Assembly (NCBI GenBank): GCA_025923455.1
Contig: JAICFW010000011.1
Span: 1-36,341 of the forward strand
DNA from: Nitrososphaeraceae archaeon
GTDB lineage: Archaea > Thermoproteota > Nitrososphaeria > Nitrososphaerales > Nitrososphaeraceae
DNA length: 36,341 bases
Direction: 5' to 3'
In this document: positions 1 through 8,190 of the stretch, one piece after another
Position numbering within the stretch: position 1 is the first letter of the stretch
Layout: each line of letters starts with the position of its first letter
Position numbers and translations under genes: made by a program
Notes under the pieces: model-generated
The model's input: only the letters and a program-made list of their open reading frames with translations
Told to the model about the DNA's origin: nothing
Databases searched by the model: none

Positions 1-582
1 TGTTAGTACTTACACAAGTAACGAAAGGAATGCTATCAAGACTACATTCGAAGCGATAAATTTTTGAACCAACATTGTCTGTTCCTGAAAATGCAAAGGT
101 CATCGAATTGGATCTGGTATTACTATTGTTTGCTACTATCATGTCGTCGCCATCAGATGCAGAATCTATCTGAGTGTTTGATGTTTCCGTATTAGCCGTC
201 CATGTATATGAAGCGGGAGTTGAATCCTTATTTCCAGCGTTATCTTCGGATCGTACACTGAATGTATGTGTTCCATCGATAACATTAACCGTGTTAGTAC
301 TTACACAAGTAACGAAAGGAATGCTATCAAGACTACATTCGAAGCGATAAATTTTTGAACCAACATTGTCTGTTCCTGAAAATGCAAAGGTCATCGAATT
401 GGATCTGGTAATACTATTGTTTGCTACTATCATGTCGTCGCCATCAGATGCAGAATCTATCTGCGTGTTTGATGTTTCCGAATTAGCCGTCCATGTATAT
501 GAAGCGGGAGTTGAATCCCTATTTCCAGCGTTATCTTCGGATCGTACACTAAATGTATGTGTTCCATCAATAACATTAACCG
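1..582. repeat. 291-bp tandem repeat, two near-identical copies
   Basis: Positions 1-291 and 292-582 are direct copies with a period of exactly 291 bp (97 codons). They differ at about six sites by eye. A third, diverged copy starts at 583. The array sits inside the surface-protein gene and probably continues beyond the window. Because the period is a multiple of three, gain or loss of copies keeps the frame. Confidence 0.93.
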
Positions 583-937
583 TATTAGTACTTACACAAG
601 TAACGAAAGGTTTACCATCAACACTACATTCGAATTGATTCAATGTTTTGCCTTCATTGTCTGTTCCTGAAAATGAAAATTTCATAGAGTTGGATGTTGT
701 GCTACCATTATTGACAATTGCATTGTTATCTCCATCTATAGCAGTGTTTATTGTGGTGTTAGGGCTATTTTCATTGTTAGTCTCATTGTCATTGTTGTCA
801 ATTTGTCCAAAAGCTACATTAGCCATGATTCCAATGTTAATTCCTGAAAATGAAGTAAAAGTACCTAAAAAATAAATAATTATAGTAAAAATAACGATTA
901 AGTATAACATTGAATGTGATTTACCAGAAAATCTCAT
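1..937 (-). CDS. Secreted Ig-like tandem-repeat protein (C-terminus cut by window edge)
   Basis: An open frame runs leftward from ATG at 937 to the window edge with no stop, giving at least 312 codons. The N-terminus (about residues 1-45) is one hydrophobic segment fitting a signal peptide or membrane anchor. A linker rich in Asn, Asp and Thr follows. Then come repeats of 97 residues, each with FSGTDN, F-E-C-S-x-D, a second Cys eight or nine residues later, and GTHTFSVRSEDNAGN followed by ASYTW. This is the pattern of bacterial/archaeal Ig-like surface repeats, where the two Cys probably pair. The first repeat is diverged and the next two are nearly identical. It is probably a cell-surface or S-layer-associated protein, with ligand unknown. 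The full length cannot be seen. Confidence 0.85.
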   Translation of the reverse strand, partial: MRFSGKSHSMLYLIVIFTIIIYFLGTFTSFSGINIGIMANVAFGQIDNNDNETNNENSPNTTINTAIDGDNNAIVNNGSTTSNSMKFSFSGTDNEGKTLNQFECSVDGKPFVTCVSTNTVNVIDGTHTFSVRSEDNAGNRDSTPASYTWTANSETSNTQIDSASDGDDMIVANNSITRSNSMTFAFSGTDNVGSKIYRFECSLDSIPFVTCVSTNTVNVIDGTHTFSVRSEDNAGNKDSTPASYTWTANTETSNTQIDSASDGDDMIVANNSNTRSNSMTFAFSGTDNVGSKIYRFECSLDSIPFVTCVSTN

Positions 938-1196
938 TACCTATTTGTATCTTGAGCGTGAAGTATATTAACGTAAACATAAAGAATTATTCTAAAAAAT
1001 TCTAAAAGACTCCAATACTTGGATAATATTGCAATCATTATTGTTTATGGAACTGTAATTATCATTAAATTGAAAAAAACCTAGGATTTTCAACCGGATC
1101 CAAGCTTTATCAAGAGGCTCATTTCCCATTGATTCAGGATTGAAAAAACCGTAATCATAGATTCCCTTCTTTGATGGAGATAAGAAAACTCAACTG

Positions 1197-1205
1197 TATA
1201 TATAT
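1197..1205 (+). promoter_or_regulatory. TATA box of the small secreted protein gene
   Basis: An alternating TA tract is centred about 27 nt before ATG 1228. That is the spacing expected for a leaderless archaeal transcript, and it decides the start of the downstream gene. Confidence 0.55.
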
Positions 1206-1227
1206 GGTCTATAATGATAGCAAATCC

Positions 1228-1458
1228 ATGAAATTGGTATGTATGAATATCGCTAGAATTTTCATGATTGGAGTTGCACTTGCTGTCCCATTTGTTTTCG
1301 CAAGCTCAGTAAATGCCCAAAATCAAAATATGACCCCCAGTATGGTTATTAATATGAGCGATCTATCAATAAAAGTTGGAAATACAACTAGTAATGAAAC
1401 AATTACTTTTTCCAACAATACCGGCGCGGAAATTGAAAATTCTACTGATTCAAATTAG
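1228..1458 (+). CDS. Small secreted protein of unknown function
   Basis: This is a 76-aa protein. The frame is open from 1171, but a TATA-like tract about 27 nt before ATG 1228 favours the inner start. The first 30 or so residues form a signal peptide (MNIARIF, a hydrophobic core, then a V-N-A-Q cleavage-like site). The mature part is about 45 residues, rich in Asn, Thr and Ser, with several N-x-S/T sequons (NMS, NTT, NET, NNT, NST), so it may be N-glycosylated. It stands alone between two leftward genes. No family is recognised, and a short surface or cell-wall peptide is all that can be inferred. Confidence 0.6.
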   Translation: MKLVCMNIARIFMIGVALAVPFVFASSVNAQNQNMTPSMVINMSDLSIKVGNTTSNETITFSNNTGAEIENSTDSN

Positions 1459-1514
1459 AAAGTAAATCTTGCAGTTTTGTAAGAATTTGGAATGCTAATG
1501 ACTGAATGCTGTAC

Positions 1515-1799
1515 TCATGCAATTCTTTTTATTATGTGATAGCCGAATTCTGTTTTTACAGGTTCTGAAATCTGGTTTTTTTCAAGGTTAAATGACGCTG
1601 CCTCGAAGGGGTTTACCATAACTCCCCTTCCAAAAAAGCCAAGGTCGCCACCTCGTTTACCGCTTCCCCTATCTATTGAGAATTCTTTTGCCAACTTATC
1701 AAAGCTTTCACCTTTTTTTAATCTTTCAAGTATTGAAAGTGCTTCACTTTGCTTCTTTACAAGAATATGCGAACACTTAATCTTGTCTGCCAATTTCAT
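1515..1799 (-). CDS. Parvulin-type peptidyl-prolyl cis-trans isomerase
   Basis: The protein has 94 aa and is a single parvulin domain, cytosolic with no signal peptide. It catalyses cis-trans isomerisation of Xaa-Pro bonds. Typical segments are KCSHILVKK near the start, SGKRGGDLGFFGRG in the middle, NPFEAASF, and FGYHIIKR at the end. It closely resembles the stand-alone parvulins described from thaumarchaeotes (the NmPin/CsPinA type), which are about this length. The frame is open to 1844, but ATG 1799 starts exactly where those proteins start and has a TATA-like AATATATT about 23-26 nt upstream. Gly, Phe, Met and His residues expected in the parvulin active site are present. Confidence 0.92.
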   Translation of the reverse strand: MKLADKIKCSHILVKKQSEALSILERLKKGESFDKLAKEFSIDRGSGKRGGDLGFFGRGVMVNPFEAASFNLEKNQISEPVKTEFGYHIIKRIA

Positions 1800-1951
1800 A
1801 ATTTGTAATGATATGGAATATATTGTTTTCCAAGATAATTTCAATCCATGATATCTCTGTATTGAGCATATACTTGATCACACTAACTTTACCTAAGACT
1901 GGTAAGTTTCTAAACTATAATTTCAATAGATAATGGCCAGGCTTTGTCAAT

Positions 1952-4525
1952 CTATACTGCTAATTCGACCTGTGATTTTTCACTTTCTTTGACTACCCTA
2001 AATATTGTTTCTACAAATCCTTCCAATTCTTTCTCATGAGAGACTACTATTACCTGAGCTGCACTGAGCTCTTCTAAAACATACTTTATTTGAACAAGTT
2101 GTTCCTTACTAAAGCCATCGGTAGGCTCATCAAGAATCAATAGATTGTCTTCAATCATAACCATTCTCCTTATAATTTCATTAAGTGCTAATCTATACGC
2201 AAGTGCGATTGAGGATTTCTCTCCTCCACTTAAACTATCAACTTCCAAGTGATATCCACTTTGATTCACAATAGGCGTAAAGAATTCATCAATTTCTACA
2301 TCTATATCACCAACTTCAATCAGTAAGTAAAACCACTTTTGGAATAATCTATTGAATTCTTCCTTCACGCTGATTAAAACTTGAGATTCTATCTGATCTA
2401 ATGACGGAATAAAATGTTGATTCAGCCATGTGCCTATCTGATCTGTGAAGATAATCTTATCAACTCTTTCCTCCAATTCGCCTATTTTCTTGTTAAGCAA
2501 TTCAATTTGCTTCAGATTGTTATCATGTTCTGTTTTTCTCATGGCAAGGTTCTCCTTCATTTTCATTAATTCATTCTCAAGTAATTCTTTATCTGAATCC
2601 AAGCTGTTTATATTATTTTCAACCTCTTGTCTATCCCGAAATATTACCTTTACTTCATCCAGTTTCTTGGAGAGCATTAAAACTTCATTGTCTAGCTCCA
2701 GTAACGACTTTTCCTTAATTTTTTTTTCTTCAATCTTACGTTGCTTTGATTTTATCAAATTAGAATGTTCCACAAATGTACTATCAAGATTTGTCTTTTG
2801 ATAATCATTTACTATTTTACTCAACGAGTCATAACTCTCCTTATACGAATAAATCTTATTTAATTTGTCATCCAATTCATCCAGTTCTTTTAACTTTTCG
2901 GCAAAATAACTACCTTGTAATTTGGTCTCTATCAATTTCTTGTTTTTTGCTTTTTCGATTATCTTAGATTTTATTTGTTGTTTGTTATTCAGAACGACAT
3001 TTAATCTTGCGATCTTAATTTGAATTTTTTGTAATTCTAATTTCTTAGTTTCTACTTGCTTTATCCCTTTTAGTAACTCATCTTTCTTAATTTGATTTGT
3101 TTCTAGATCCTTTTCAAACTTGTCAAGTTTATTTTTCAGGAAATCCTTACTTTGTAAAAATTTCGTTTCCATTTCCAATATATGTTGTTCATTTAACTTT
3201 TGTTTACAGTATGGACACACTGCATTTTGCCTTAACTGTAACACTGAATCGAGTTCAGATTTTTGTTTTGATATTTCATTAGTGATAGAGATCATCTCTG
3301 ACCTTATATTAGAAAGAATGTCGGAGACATAGTCCAATTCCGTTTGGAAATCAGTTGAATCATTAATGTTATTTTTTAGTAGGGTTTCTTCTTTTTTCAA
3401 ATAATTCAAGTTCTCTATGTCATCCTCAATTCTTTGTAGATCCAAATCAAGCTCTTCTATTTCCGAATCTAGCGTTTTGATATTAGACCTGAATATTTCT
3501 CGCTCGCTGTTGATACTACTTTCTAATTTTACTTTTTCAAGTAACAGTTTATCATATTGTGAAGCATGCCCCGTAACATTTACTAGAGCGTCTCTTTTTT
3601 GAATATAATCTTGATACTTTGGACTAAGATCAGTAACTATTTTTTCACTTCGGTGGATATCGTTTAATTCATTACTTATCTTACCAAGCTCCAAGTTCGT
3701 ATCTTCTTTAAGCTTCAAGTTCTTATCCAATGTAGATTGCAGATGGAAAATGGAAGATTCTGCAAGTATTATTCTTTCTTTCATTTGTCGTGCCTCCAGC
3801 ATTTTCTTCAATATTAATTGAATTTTATCATTAAGATTAACTGTACTATCCTTAATGTAGTCAATTTCATCTTTCAATGATGCTGTAATATTCTGTATGT
3901 TTTGTAATTCCTTCTTGTAGTTACCAAGATCATTCGTCATAGACCTCTTTATCTTAGTAACGGTTCGTATCCATGCAGAAAATTTCTCTGCGTTTTTCTT
4001 TGCTATACTATATTCTTCTAAACCAAACGCCCTTCTCAGAATTTCAACTCTTCTTTCGTTATTGGATGTCAATACATTTTTCATCATCTCTTGAGGAGTG
4101 TAAATTGCAAAGCGATAGATCGTTGAAGTTGTTTTTGTCTGGCTTCTTTCGTTGATTCCAATTATATTTAGGATTTTAGACTTTAATTCACTAACTGAAT
4201 ATGAATTCCTAACCCCATTGTCATAAAGAAAACCTTCCTCCTGAAAAATTTTATTGCCTCTTCTTAGCAGAGATCTAAAAACATTATAGATTTTACCACC
4301 ACTTTCAAATTCTAGAAGTACGGAGCCCTTACTCTCCCCAATTCGGAGTAAATGATTTGCATCAATATCACCCAGTCCAAAAAGGGCAAACTCAATAGCC
4401 GAAAGGATGGTTGATTTTCCTGAACCAATATCACCTTGAAATAATATCCTTCCCATGGGAAGTTCAATAGTCGTTTTTTCCTTATAGCTTCTAATATTGG
4501 TAATTTCTATTTTTTTAATTATCAT
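1952..4525 (-). CDS. rad50: DNA double-strand break repair ATPase Rad50
   Basis: An 857-aa SMC-like ATPase that with Mre11 forms the complex tethering and processing DNA ends. Walker A (GDIGSGKST, residues 31-39) is near the N-terminus. Two long coiled-coil arms flank a zinc hook CPYC at residues 437-440, almost exactly mid-protein. The C-terminal lobe has the signature SLSGGEKSS, Walker B LLILDEPTDG (from about 795) and the H-loop VVSHEKE. The length is usual for archaeal Rad50. The ATG start leaves the beta strand before Walker A intact. Unlike many archaea, mre11 is not adjacent: it lies about 2.3 kb upstream on the same strand, separated by small unrelated genes on both strands. Confidence 0.97.
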   Translation of the reverse strand: MIIKKIEITNIRSYKEKTTIELPMGRILFQGDIGSGKSTILSAIEFALFGLGDIDANHLLRIGESKGSVLLEFESGGKIYNVFRSLLRRGNKIFQEEGFLYDNGVRNSYSVSELKSKILNIIGINERSQTKTTSTIYRFAIYTPQEMMKNVLTSNNERRVEILRRAFGLEEYSIAKKNAEKFSAWIRTVTKIKRSMTNDLGNYKKELQNIQNITASLKDEIDYIKDSTVNLNDKIQLILKKMLEARQMKERIILAESSIFHLQSTLDKNLKLKEDTNLELGKISNELNDIHRSEKIVTDLSPKYQDYIQKRDALVNVTGHASQYDKLLLEKVKLESSINSEREIFRSNIKTLDSEIEELDLDLQRIEDDIENLNYLKKEETLLKNNINDSTDFQTELDYVSDILSNIRSEMISITNEISKQKSELDSVLQLRQNAVCPYCKQKLNEQHILEMETKFLQSKDFLKNKLDKFEKDLETNQIKKDELLKGIKQVETKKLELQKIQIKIARLNVVLNNKQQIKSKIIEKAKNKKLIETKLQGSYFAEKLKELDELDDKLNKIYSYKESYDSLSKIVNDYQKTNLDSTFVEHSNLIKSKQRKIEEKKIKEKSLLELDNEVLMLSKKLDEVKVIFRDRQEVENNINSLDSDKELLENELMKMKENLAMRKTEHDNNLKQIELLNKKIGELEERVDKIIFTDQIGTWLNQHFIPSLDQIESQVLISVKEEFNRLFQKWFYLLIEVGDIDVEIDEFFTPIVNQSGYHLEVDSLSGGEKSSIALAYRLALNEIIRRMVMIEDNLLILDEPTDGFSKEQLVQIKYVLEELSAAQVIVVSHEKELEGFVETIFRVVKESEKSQVELAV

Positions 4526-4781
4526 AAAATTATCTTTATAGAGGTATTAGGAATATGGAAGAAATAAAAGATTATTGATCGTTTTCATAACACAGGTCAG
4601 AATTCGACTATTTCGTCTGAATCATTAAAGCTAGAAGAGTTTTAACAATATTGTATATCGGTAAATTAATTGCCATCTCCTTTGATAACATGTTATGAGG
4701 TAATTATAACCATGAAAGAGTTTACGAAATAGCAAAAGATATATCATAATTCATGCAATTGAAACTCTTTACATTAACCAT

Positions 4782-4788
4782 TATAAGT
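4782..4788 (+). promoter_or_regulatory. TATA box of the acidic secreted protein gene
   Basis: TATAAGT lies about 28 nt before ATG 4812, consistent with a leaderless transcript. The 4526-4811 spacer separates divergent genes and I see nothing else coding in it. Confidence 0.45.
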
Positions 4789-4811
4789 TTTAAAGTCCTA
4801 AATGATTTTTA

Positions 4812-5270
4812 ATGAATATACTAGTTATTATTTTGGTAGGAACAATTGCTCTTTCATTGGGAATTTCATATCCAATGATGAGTCTAGCGCAGCAATCACA
4901 ATCTGAACAACTTCCAGATCAAATAGATGTTCCGATGAATATGACCCTAAAACTCAAGGAAGGCGGAAATGAAGAAGTAAATGCAACAGAAGCAAAAGAC
5001 GTGACTGTAAACCTAAAGGTACAAACCGGTCAGGATGGAAGCCCTACTGAGATACCAATAGCAGCAAAAGTATCAAATGATACCACTGTTCAGGACCTTG
5101 AATTGTGTGCAATAGTGCAAGAAGGAAATGAAATGTGCAATTCGTTAGAAGATTTAGTGAAAGCAACAGAAGAAAATCAATCAAATGGAACATCATCTGA
5201 TGAATCATCTGACGAGTCGTCAAGTTCTGGCAACTCAACTGAAAACAATAACGAAGACGAAGATAACTAG
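4812..5270 (+). CDS. Secreted acidic protein with Ser/Asp/Asn-rich tail
   Basis: A 152-aa protein. Residues 1-27 form a signal peptide (hydrophobic core, then an S-L-A-Q cleavage-like site). The middle (about 30-115) alternates hydrophobic and polar residues like a small beta domain and has two Cys (in ELCAIV and EMCNSL) that could form a disulfide. From about residue 118 the chain is low-complexity: Ser, Asp, Glu and Asn repeats with N-G-T and N-S-T sequons, ending in an acidic run. No family is recognised. An envelope-exposed, possibly glycosylated protein is the likely location. A poly-T stretch follows the stop codon. Confidence 0.7.
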   Translation: MNILVIILVGTIALSLGISYPMMSLAQQSQSEQLPDQIDVPMNMTLKLKEGGNEEVNATEAKDVTVNLKVQTGQDGSPTEIPIAAKVSNDTTVQDLELCAIVQEGNEMCNSLEDLVKATEENQSNGTSSDESSDESSSSGNSTENNNEDEDN

Positions 5271-5289
5271 GAATTATCCTAGTCTATCC

Positions 5290-5296
5290 TTTTTTT
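5290..5296 (+). terminator. Poly-T transcription terminator
   Basis: Seven consecutive T lie about 20 nt after the stop of the secreted acidic protein. Archaeal RNA polymerase terminates at such runs without a hairpin. Confidence 0.4.
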
Positions 5297-5445
5297 ATAA
5301 CCGTCATCAAAATTTTGAATATTTAAATTTAATAACTCATTTGATATCGAAGACAAAGAATTGATAGCAGACGGCAGTGATTACTTTCAAAGTGTAGATT
5401 GTCTGCCATGTCTGTAGCAAGTTTTGATTTAGTTGGAAATTTGAT

Positions 5446-5645
5446 CTACTTTAGATCTCTCATGTTTTTGTACCGCTCTGATGAGTCGGCAGGATCCGAA
5501 GGTATTCCAGTCATTCTTTCTTTGACAATTCTTAACCTGTCTGCCGATGAACCAGATTGAAAACTTTCTGACGGTTCTTCGCCGTAAAGGAATCTATCAT
5601 GAATTTCATCTTCGTTATTACTTAACCAAATATTTTCACTGTCAT
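5446..5645 (-). pseudogene. Frameshifted small gene (or -1 frameshift gene), unknown function
   Basis: On the minus strand ATG 5645 opens MTVKIFG and then hits TAA. The -1 frame is open from just upstream of this point to TAG at 5446. It encodes about 60 very protein-like residues, rich in Glu, Asp, Ser and Arg, including DEIHDRFLYGEEPSE, ADRLRIVKERMTG and SERYKNMRDLK. That frame has no ATG, GTG or TTG before its internal Met. A TATA-like element (5661-5674) lies about 24 nt before ATG 5645, and GAGG precedes the ATG. Moving -1 near the AAAATATTT tract would join the parts into a protein of about 66 aa. It may be a disrupted gene, a sequencing error or programmed frameshifting. No family is recognised. 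Confidence 0.45.
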
Positions 5646-5942
5646 AAGTCCCTCTTCAATGTATTAACTATACCTTGGGAACAGGTGATACATAAGCATG
5701 TGAGAACATCAGATAATGTTGATGTTGGTAATGTAGATAAGGTTGGAAACGAATTTATAGTCATAAGGGATGGAGTTGCAAACATCCATCTGTATTATGT
5801 TCCAAAGCCCTACATTACAAATTATGATGGCAGTTCGCTATGGATAGACGTACTCAGCGGACTTGTTGATCCTAAATTCGAACGTCAAGAGGAACCCACG
5901 CAAGAAGAAATCGATATGTTGATGAATGAAGTACCGTACTAA
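5547..5942 (+). CDS. PRC-barrel-like small protein, start uncertain
   Basis: The open frame gives 131 aa. From about residue 43 the pattern PWEQVIHKHVRTSDNVDVG, then NVDKV, EFIVIRDG, HLYYVPKPYI and YDGSSLWIDV, resembles the small PRC-barrel proteins common in thaumarchaeotes (inferred from pattern, not from a search). An acidic tail follows. Residues 1-40 are odd (many Tyr, His and Leu) and lie antisense to the protein-like minus frame at 5446-5645, and no TATA box sits at -26 of ATG 5547. GTG codons at 5685 and 5700 are alternative starts, but both would remove part of the conserved-looking stretch. The role is unknown; PRC barrels usually mediate protein or RNA binding. Confidence 0.6.
   Translation: MNQIENFLTVLRRKGIYHEFHLRYYLTKYFHCHKSLFNVLTIPWEQVIHKHVRTSDNVDVGNVDKVGNEFIVIRDGVANIHLYYVPKPYITNYDGSSLWIDVLSGLVDPKFERQEEPTQEEIDMLMNEVPY
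5661..5674 (-). promoter_or_regulatory. TATA-like promoter between the two opposed frames
   Basis: The minus-strand reading GGTATAGTTAATAC is centred about 24 nt before ATG 5645. It fits a leaderless promoter for the leftward mini-gene. It could also help transcribe the rightward PRC-like frame from an inner start. Confidence 0.35.
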
Positions 5943-5986
5943 AAAGTTCAATTTTATAGTTTGCTTGAACATCGGAATTTGTAAAA

Positions 5987-6106
5987 TTAAGGTAGGCTGA
6001 CACTATGAATTTCGTTATCACAAACTGCGCACATAAACCTTTTACAGCTTTCACACCACTCTACCTTATTGGTTGTATTACAAGAATCGCATGTATGCAA
6101 TTTCAT
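5987..6106 (-). CDS. 39-aa B-box-like zinc-finger microprotein
   Basis: The minus-strand frame from ATG 6106 to TAA encodes 39 aa with six Cys and two His in 39 positions. The spacing is C6-x2-C9-x8-C18-x2-C21-x4-C26-x2-C29-x4-H34. That fits the ligand spacing of the B-box zinc finger (two zinc sites), with W17 and F24 as plausible core residues. A TATA-like TTATAAAAT lies 21-29 nt before the ATG, with GGAG in between. It is shorter than the usual gene-calling cutoff, so it is easily missed. It is probably a cytosolic metal-binding protein-interaction module. The function is unknown, and B-box is assigned from spacing alone. Confidence 0.7.
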   Translation of the reverse strand: MKLHTCDSCNTTNKVEWCESCKRFMCAVCDNEIHSVSLP

Positions 6107-6281
6107 TTCGCTCCGATCAAGTCGTATTTTATAATCCTATTAGACATGATACTTTAAAGAACATTATTACTTTTAAGGATCTGTTGATCTTCGATCCTAT
6201 TGTTCATATTAGGCAGAAAACTAGTACAATTGGATATGAACTTTTATAATACTTACAAGTTTTTCTAGCTATATATTTTTC

Positions 6282-6527
6282 TTAAGATTTGTGCTTGAAA
6301 CAAGTATCTGATTTGAATAGATCTGATGACTCGGCCTTCTTACAATCTTCTTGACTTGAAAAACAAACCGGTCTTTCTTCTGGGAATGCCGATATGTAGC
6401 ACCAATCGGTCCAAAAGCTTGAATCATTTGAATCAGCAGCCAATACGTAATATGAAGTTAGAAAATTATCACCAATAATCGGCGTTAATAATAAACTAAT
6501 TATCACATAAATCCCTTTGCGATTCAC
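6282..6527 (-). CDS. Small secreted four-cysteine protein (family member 1)
   Basis: An 81-aa protein starting at GTG. Residues 1-31 form a signal peptide ending in an L-A-A-D cleavage-like site. The mature part of about 50 residues has exactly four Cys spaced C-x11-C-x6-C-x13-C, with W-C at the first. The same framework (C-x9-C-x6-C-x13-C followed by an aromatic and Lys) occurs in the protein at 34345-34551, so the two are probably paralogues. The Cys probably form two disulfides outside the cell. It lies downstream of mre11 on the same strand, separated by a 259-nt AT-rich spacer in which I see nothing else. Function unknown. Confidence 0.72.
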   Translation of the reverse strand: MNRKGIYVIISLLLTPIIGDNFLTSYYVLAADSNDSSFWTDWCYISAFPEERPVCFSSQEDCKKAESSDLFKSDTCFKHKS

Positions 6528-6786
6528 TAATTTATCTTGTCATAAATAATAATTAAGTCTTCAGGGAAAAATAATACATAAATTAATTCAGAATGTGATA
6601 CTACTATTTGGTTACGTATGATTTGTCTCCTTGTGTTACCAAGAATAAGAGCACATTTGTTCCAGAAATTTAATTGGACAAACCCTATATATGACCCCCG
6701 CACTATACGAATTAGTAGGTTAATAAAACTACTACAATCTTTGTCTTTCTAGGACGCACAACCTGCTATACGAATGGAGATATTTC

Positions 6787-8076
6787 CTAAATATCATAAA
6801 AATATCCTTCTTCGTCAAATACTGACTTTGCAGAGGAAATTATTCTATCTTCATACGTACTTGTATTTTCATTTTCCAGTTTATCATTTCGAAGAATTTC
6901 TAAGAGAGACAGGGAGATGCTTTCTCCGCCATTGCCTATTAACTTTGAATTTATTTGTTTTTTTAATTTATCGGAAAGCATAGATTCTGATTGGAAATTC
7001 TTGATGTTTTCATGAAATATTTCTCTTTCTATATCTAACTTGTTGTCACTTTGTACTGCAATGGTCTTTAATTCATCGGTTGACAGACTATTAGTATTAA
7101 TGAATGACAATAAAGCGCCTTTGTTTGAAATGTCCAAGCTAAATTTTCCAAAATCAATATCTGAGCGTTTTCCAATTAATTTCCCTTTTACTTTTAATAA
7201 GACTATCTTATTCTTGACCTGTAATTCGGATATATTTCTTGTAATTTCATTTTCTAATTTTTCCGTGCTCCACTTTGATGCTACTATTTCGTTATAGAGT
7301 ATCTCAGCTCCACTAATCTCAATAAACCTACAATCCAATATTTCCTTATCAAATGAAATTATGTAGAATCCCCGTTTCTCTCCTTTTGCAGTCTCTTCTA
7401 GATCCTGAAAAGTAGAACCAAAAAGAGGTCCAGGATAGACTATCACGCCATTATCAATTTTCTTTTCGAGCCTCTTGTGAATGTGTCCGCCACCGTAATA
7501 ATCAAACCCTTTTGGGAGAAAAGATATAGGTAGTGAATCCTTAAAATTCCTGTCCAAAGGAAGAATTTCTTGTATTCCTTTATGTAGAAGAAATATCTTG
7601 AATCCATCTTCCATTTCTAGGTTTTTTCTATCAAGTTTTTCATAGATCTCCTTATCTAATCCAACCTTTCTTCCTGAAATACCTGTTATTTTTGCCCCCG
7701 TTTTTTTGTCAATAAAGAATTTTAATACCACTGAATTAGAATCTGTTTGAAATTCAGTCGGTTTGATAAATAGTTCCGCTGAATGTAGAATATCTATCAT
7801 GGAAATGGTGGCGGTATTAAAATCATGTGAACCATAAATCATGTAAACAGGTATTCCCGAATCTCTTGCTTGCTTTAATATTTCAACGGCTCGCTTAACT
7901 GGTCCGAGCTGAGGAATATTTACATCAAAAAAATCACCGGTAATTATGATGAAATCAACTTGTTCTTCTATAGAGATTGATATAGATTTTTCAAATGCTT
8001 GTAAATTAAGATCCCTGAGCTTGGGATTTCTCCATGAGCCTATATGGCAGTCAGTTATATGAGCAAATTTGTACAA
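6787..8076 (-). CDS. mre11: DNA double-strand break repair nuclease Mre11
   Basis: A 429-aa metallophosphoesterase, partner of Rad50, with Mn-dependent 3'-5' exonuclease and endonuclease activity. Metal-binding motifs appear in order: D9-x-H11 (HITDCHIGS), GD48FFD, GSHD at 82-85, LHKG, and GGGHIHKR. The third motif is normally GNHD. The Asn that helps bind the second metal is replaced by Ser83, while the catalytic-type His84 is kept. The C-terminal 200 residues form the capping and Rad50-binding region. The start is TTG, with a TATA-like ATTAAAATAC about 29 nt upstream. It is not joined to rad50, which lies further downstream on the same strand. Confidence 0.93.
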   Translation of the reverse strand: MYKFAHITDCHIGSWRNPKLRDLNLQAFEKSISISIEEQVDFIIITGDFFDVNIPQLGPVKRAVEILKQARDSGIPVYMIYGSHDFNTATISMIDILHSAELFIKPTEFQTDSNSVVLKFFIDKKTGAKITGISGRKVGLDKEIYEKLDRKNLEMEDGFKIFLLHKGIQEILPLDRNFKDSLPISFLPKGFDYYGGGHIHKRLEKKIDNGVIVYPGPLFGSTFQDLEETAKGEKRGFYIISFDKEILDCRFIEISGAEILYNEIVASKWSTEKLENEITRNISELQVKNKIVLLKVKGKLIGKRSDIDFGKFSLDISNKGALLSFINTNSLSTDELKTIAVQSDNKLDIEREIFHENIKNFQSESMLSDKLKKQINSKLIGNGGESISLSLLEILRNDKLENENTSTYEDRIISSAKSVFDEEGYFYDI

Positions 8077-8190
8077 TCCTGTGTATTTAATTCCAATTGT
8101 ATTTTAATATTCATTTTTTATAAAAGATCACATGTCCAAGAACTACTGTACTTTATTGTAGTTATTTGACAGAGCATGATTTTATAATGA

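Noticed and set aside
366-875. Rightward frames of 90 and 75 aa at the left end
   Set aside because: They lie antisense to the Ig-repeat surface protein, repeat with its 291-bp period, and lack their own start context.
5872-6054. Leftward 60-aa frame overlapping the PRC-like gene end
   Set aside because: It is in a different frame from the well-supported 39-aa zinc microprotein, has no promoter, and looks random.
7040-7297. Other frames inside mre11, rad50, lysC, DNA ligase and aro genes
   Set aside because: They are shadows of long, motif-bearing genes on the other strand or in another frame.
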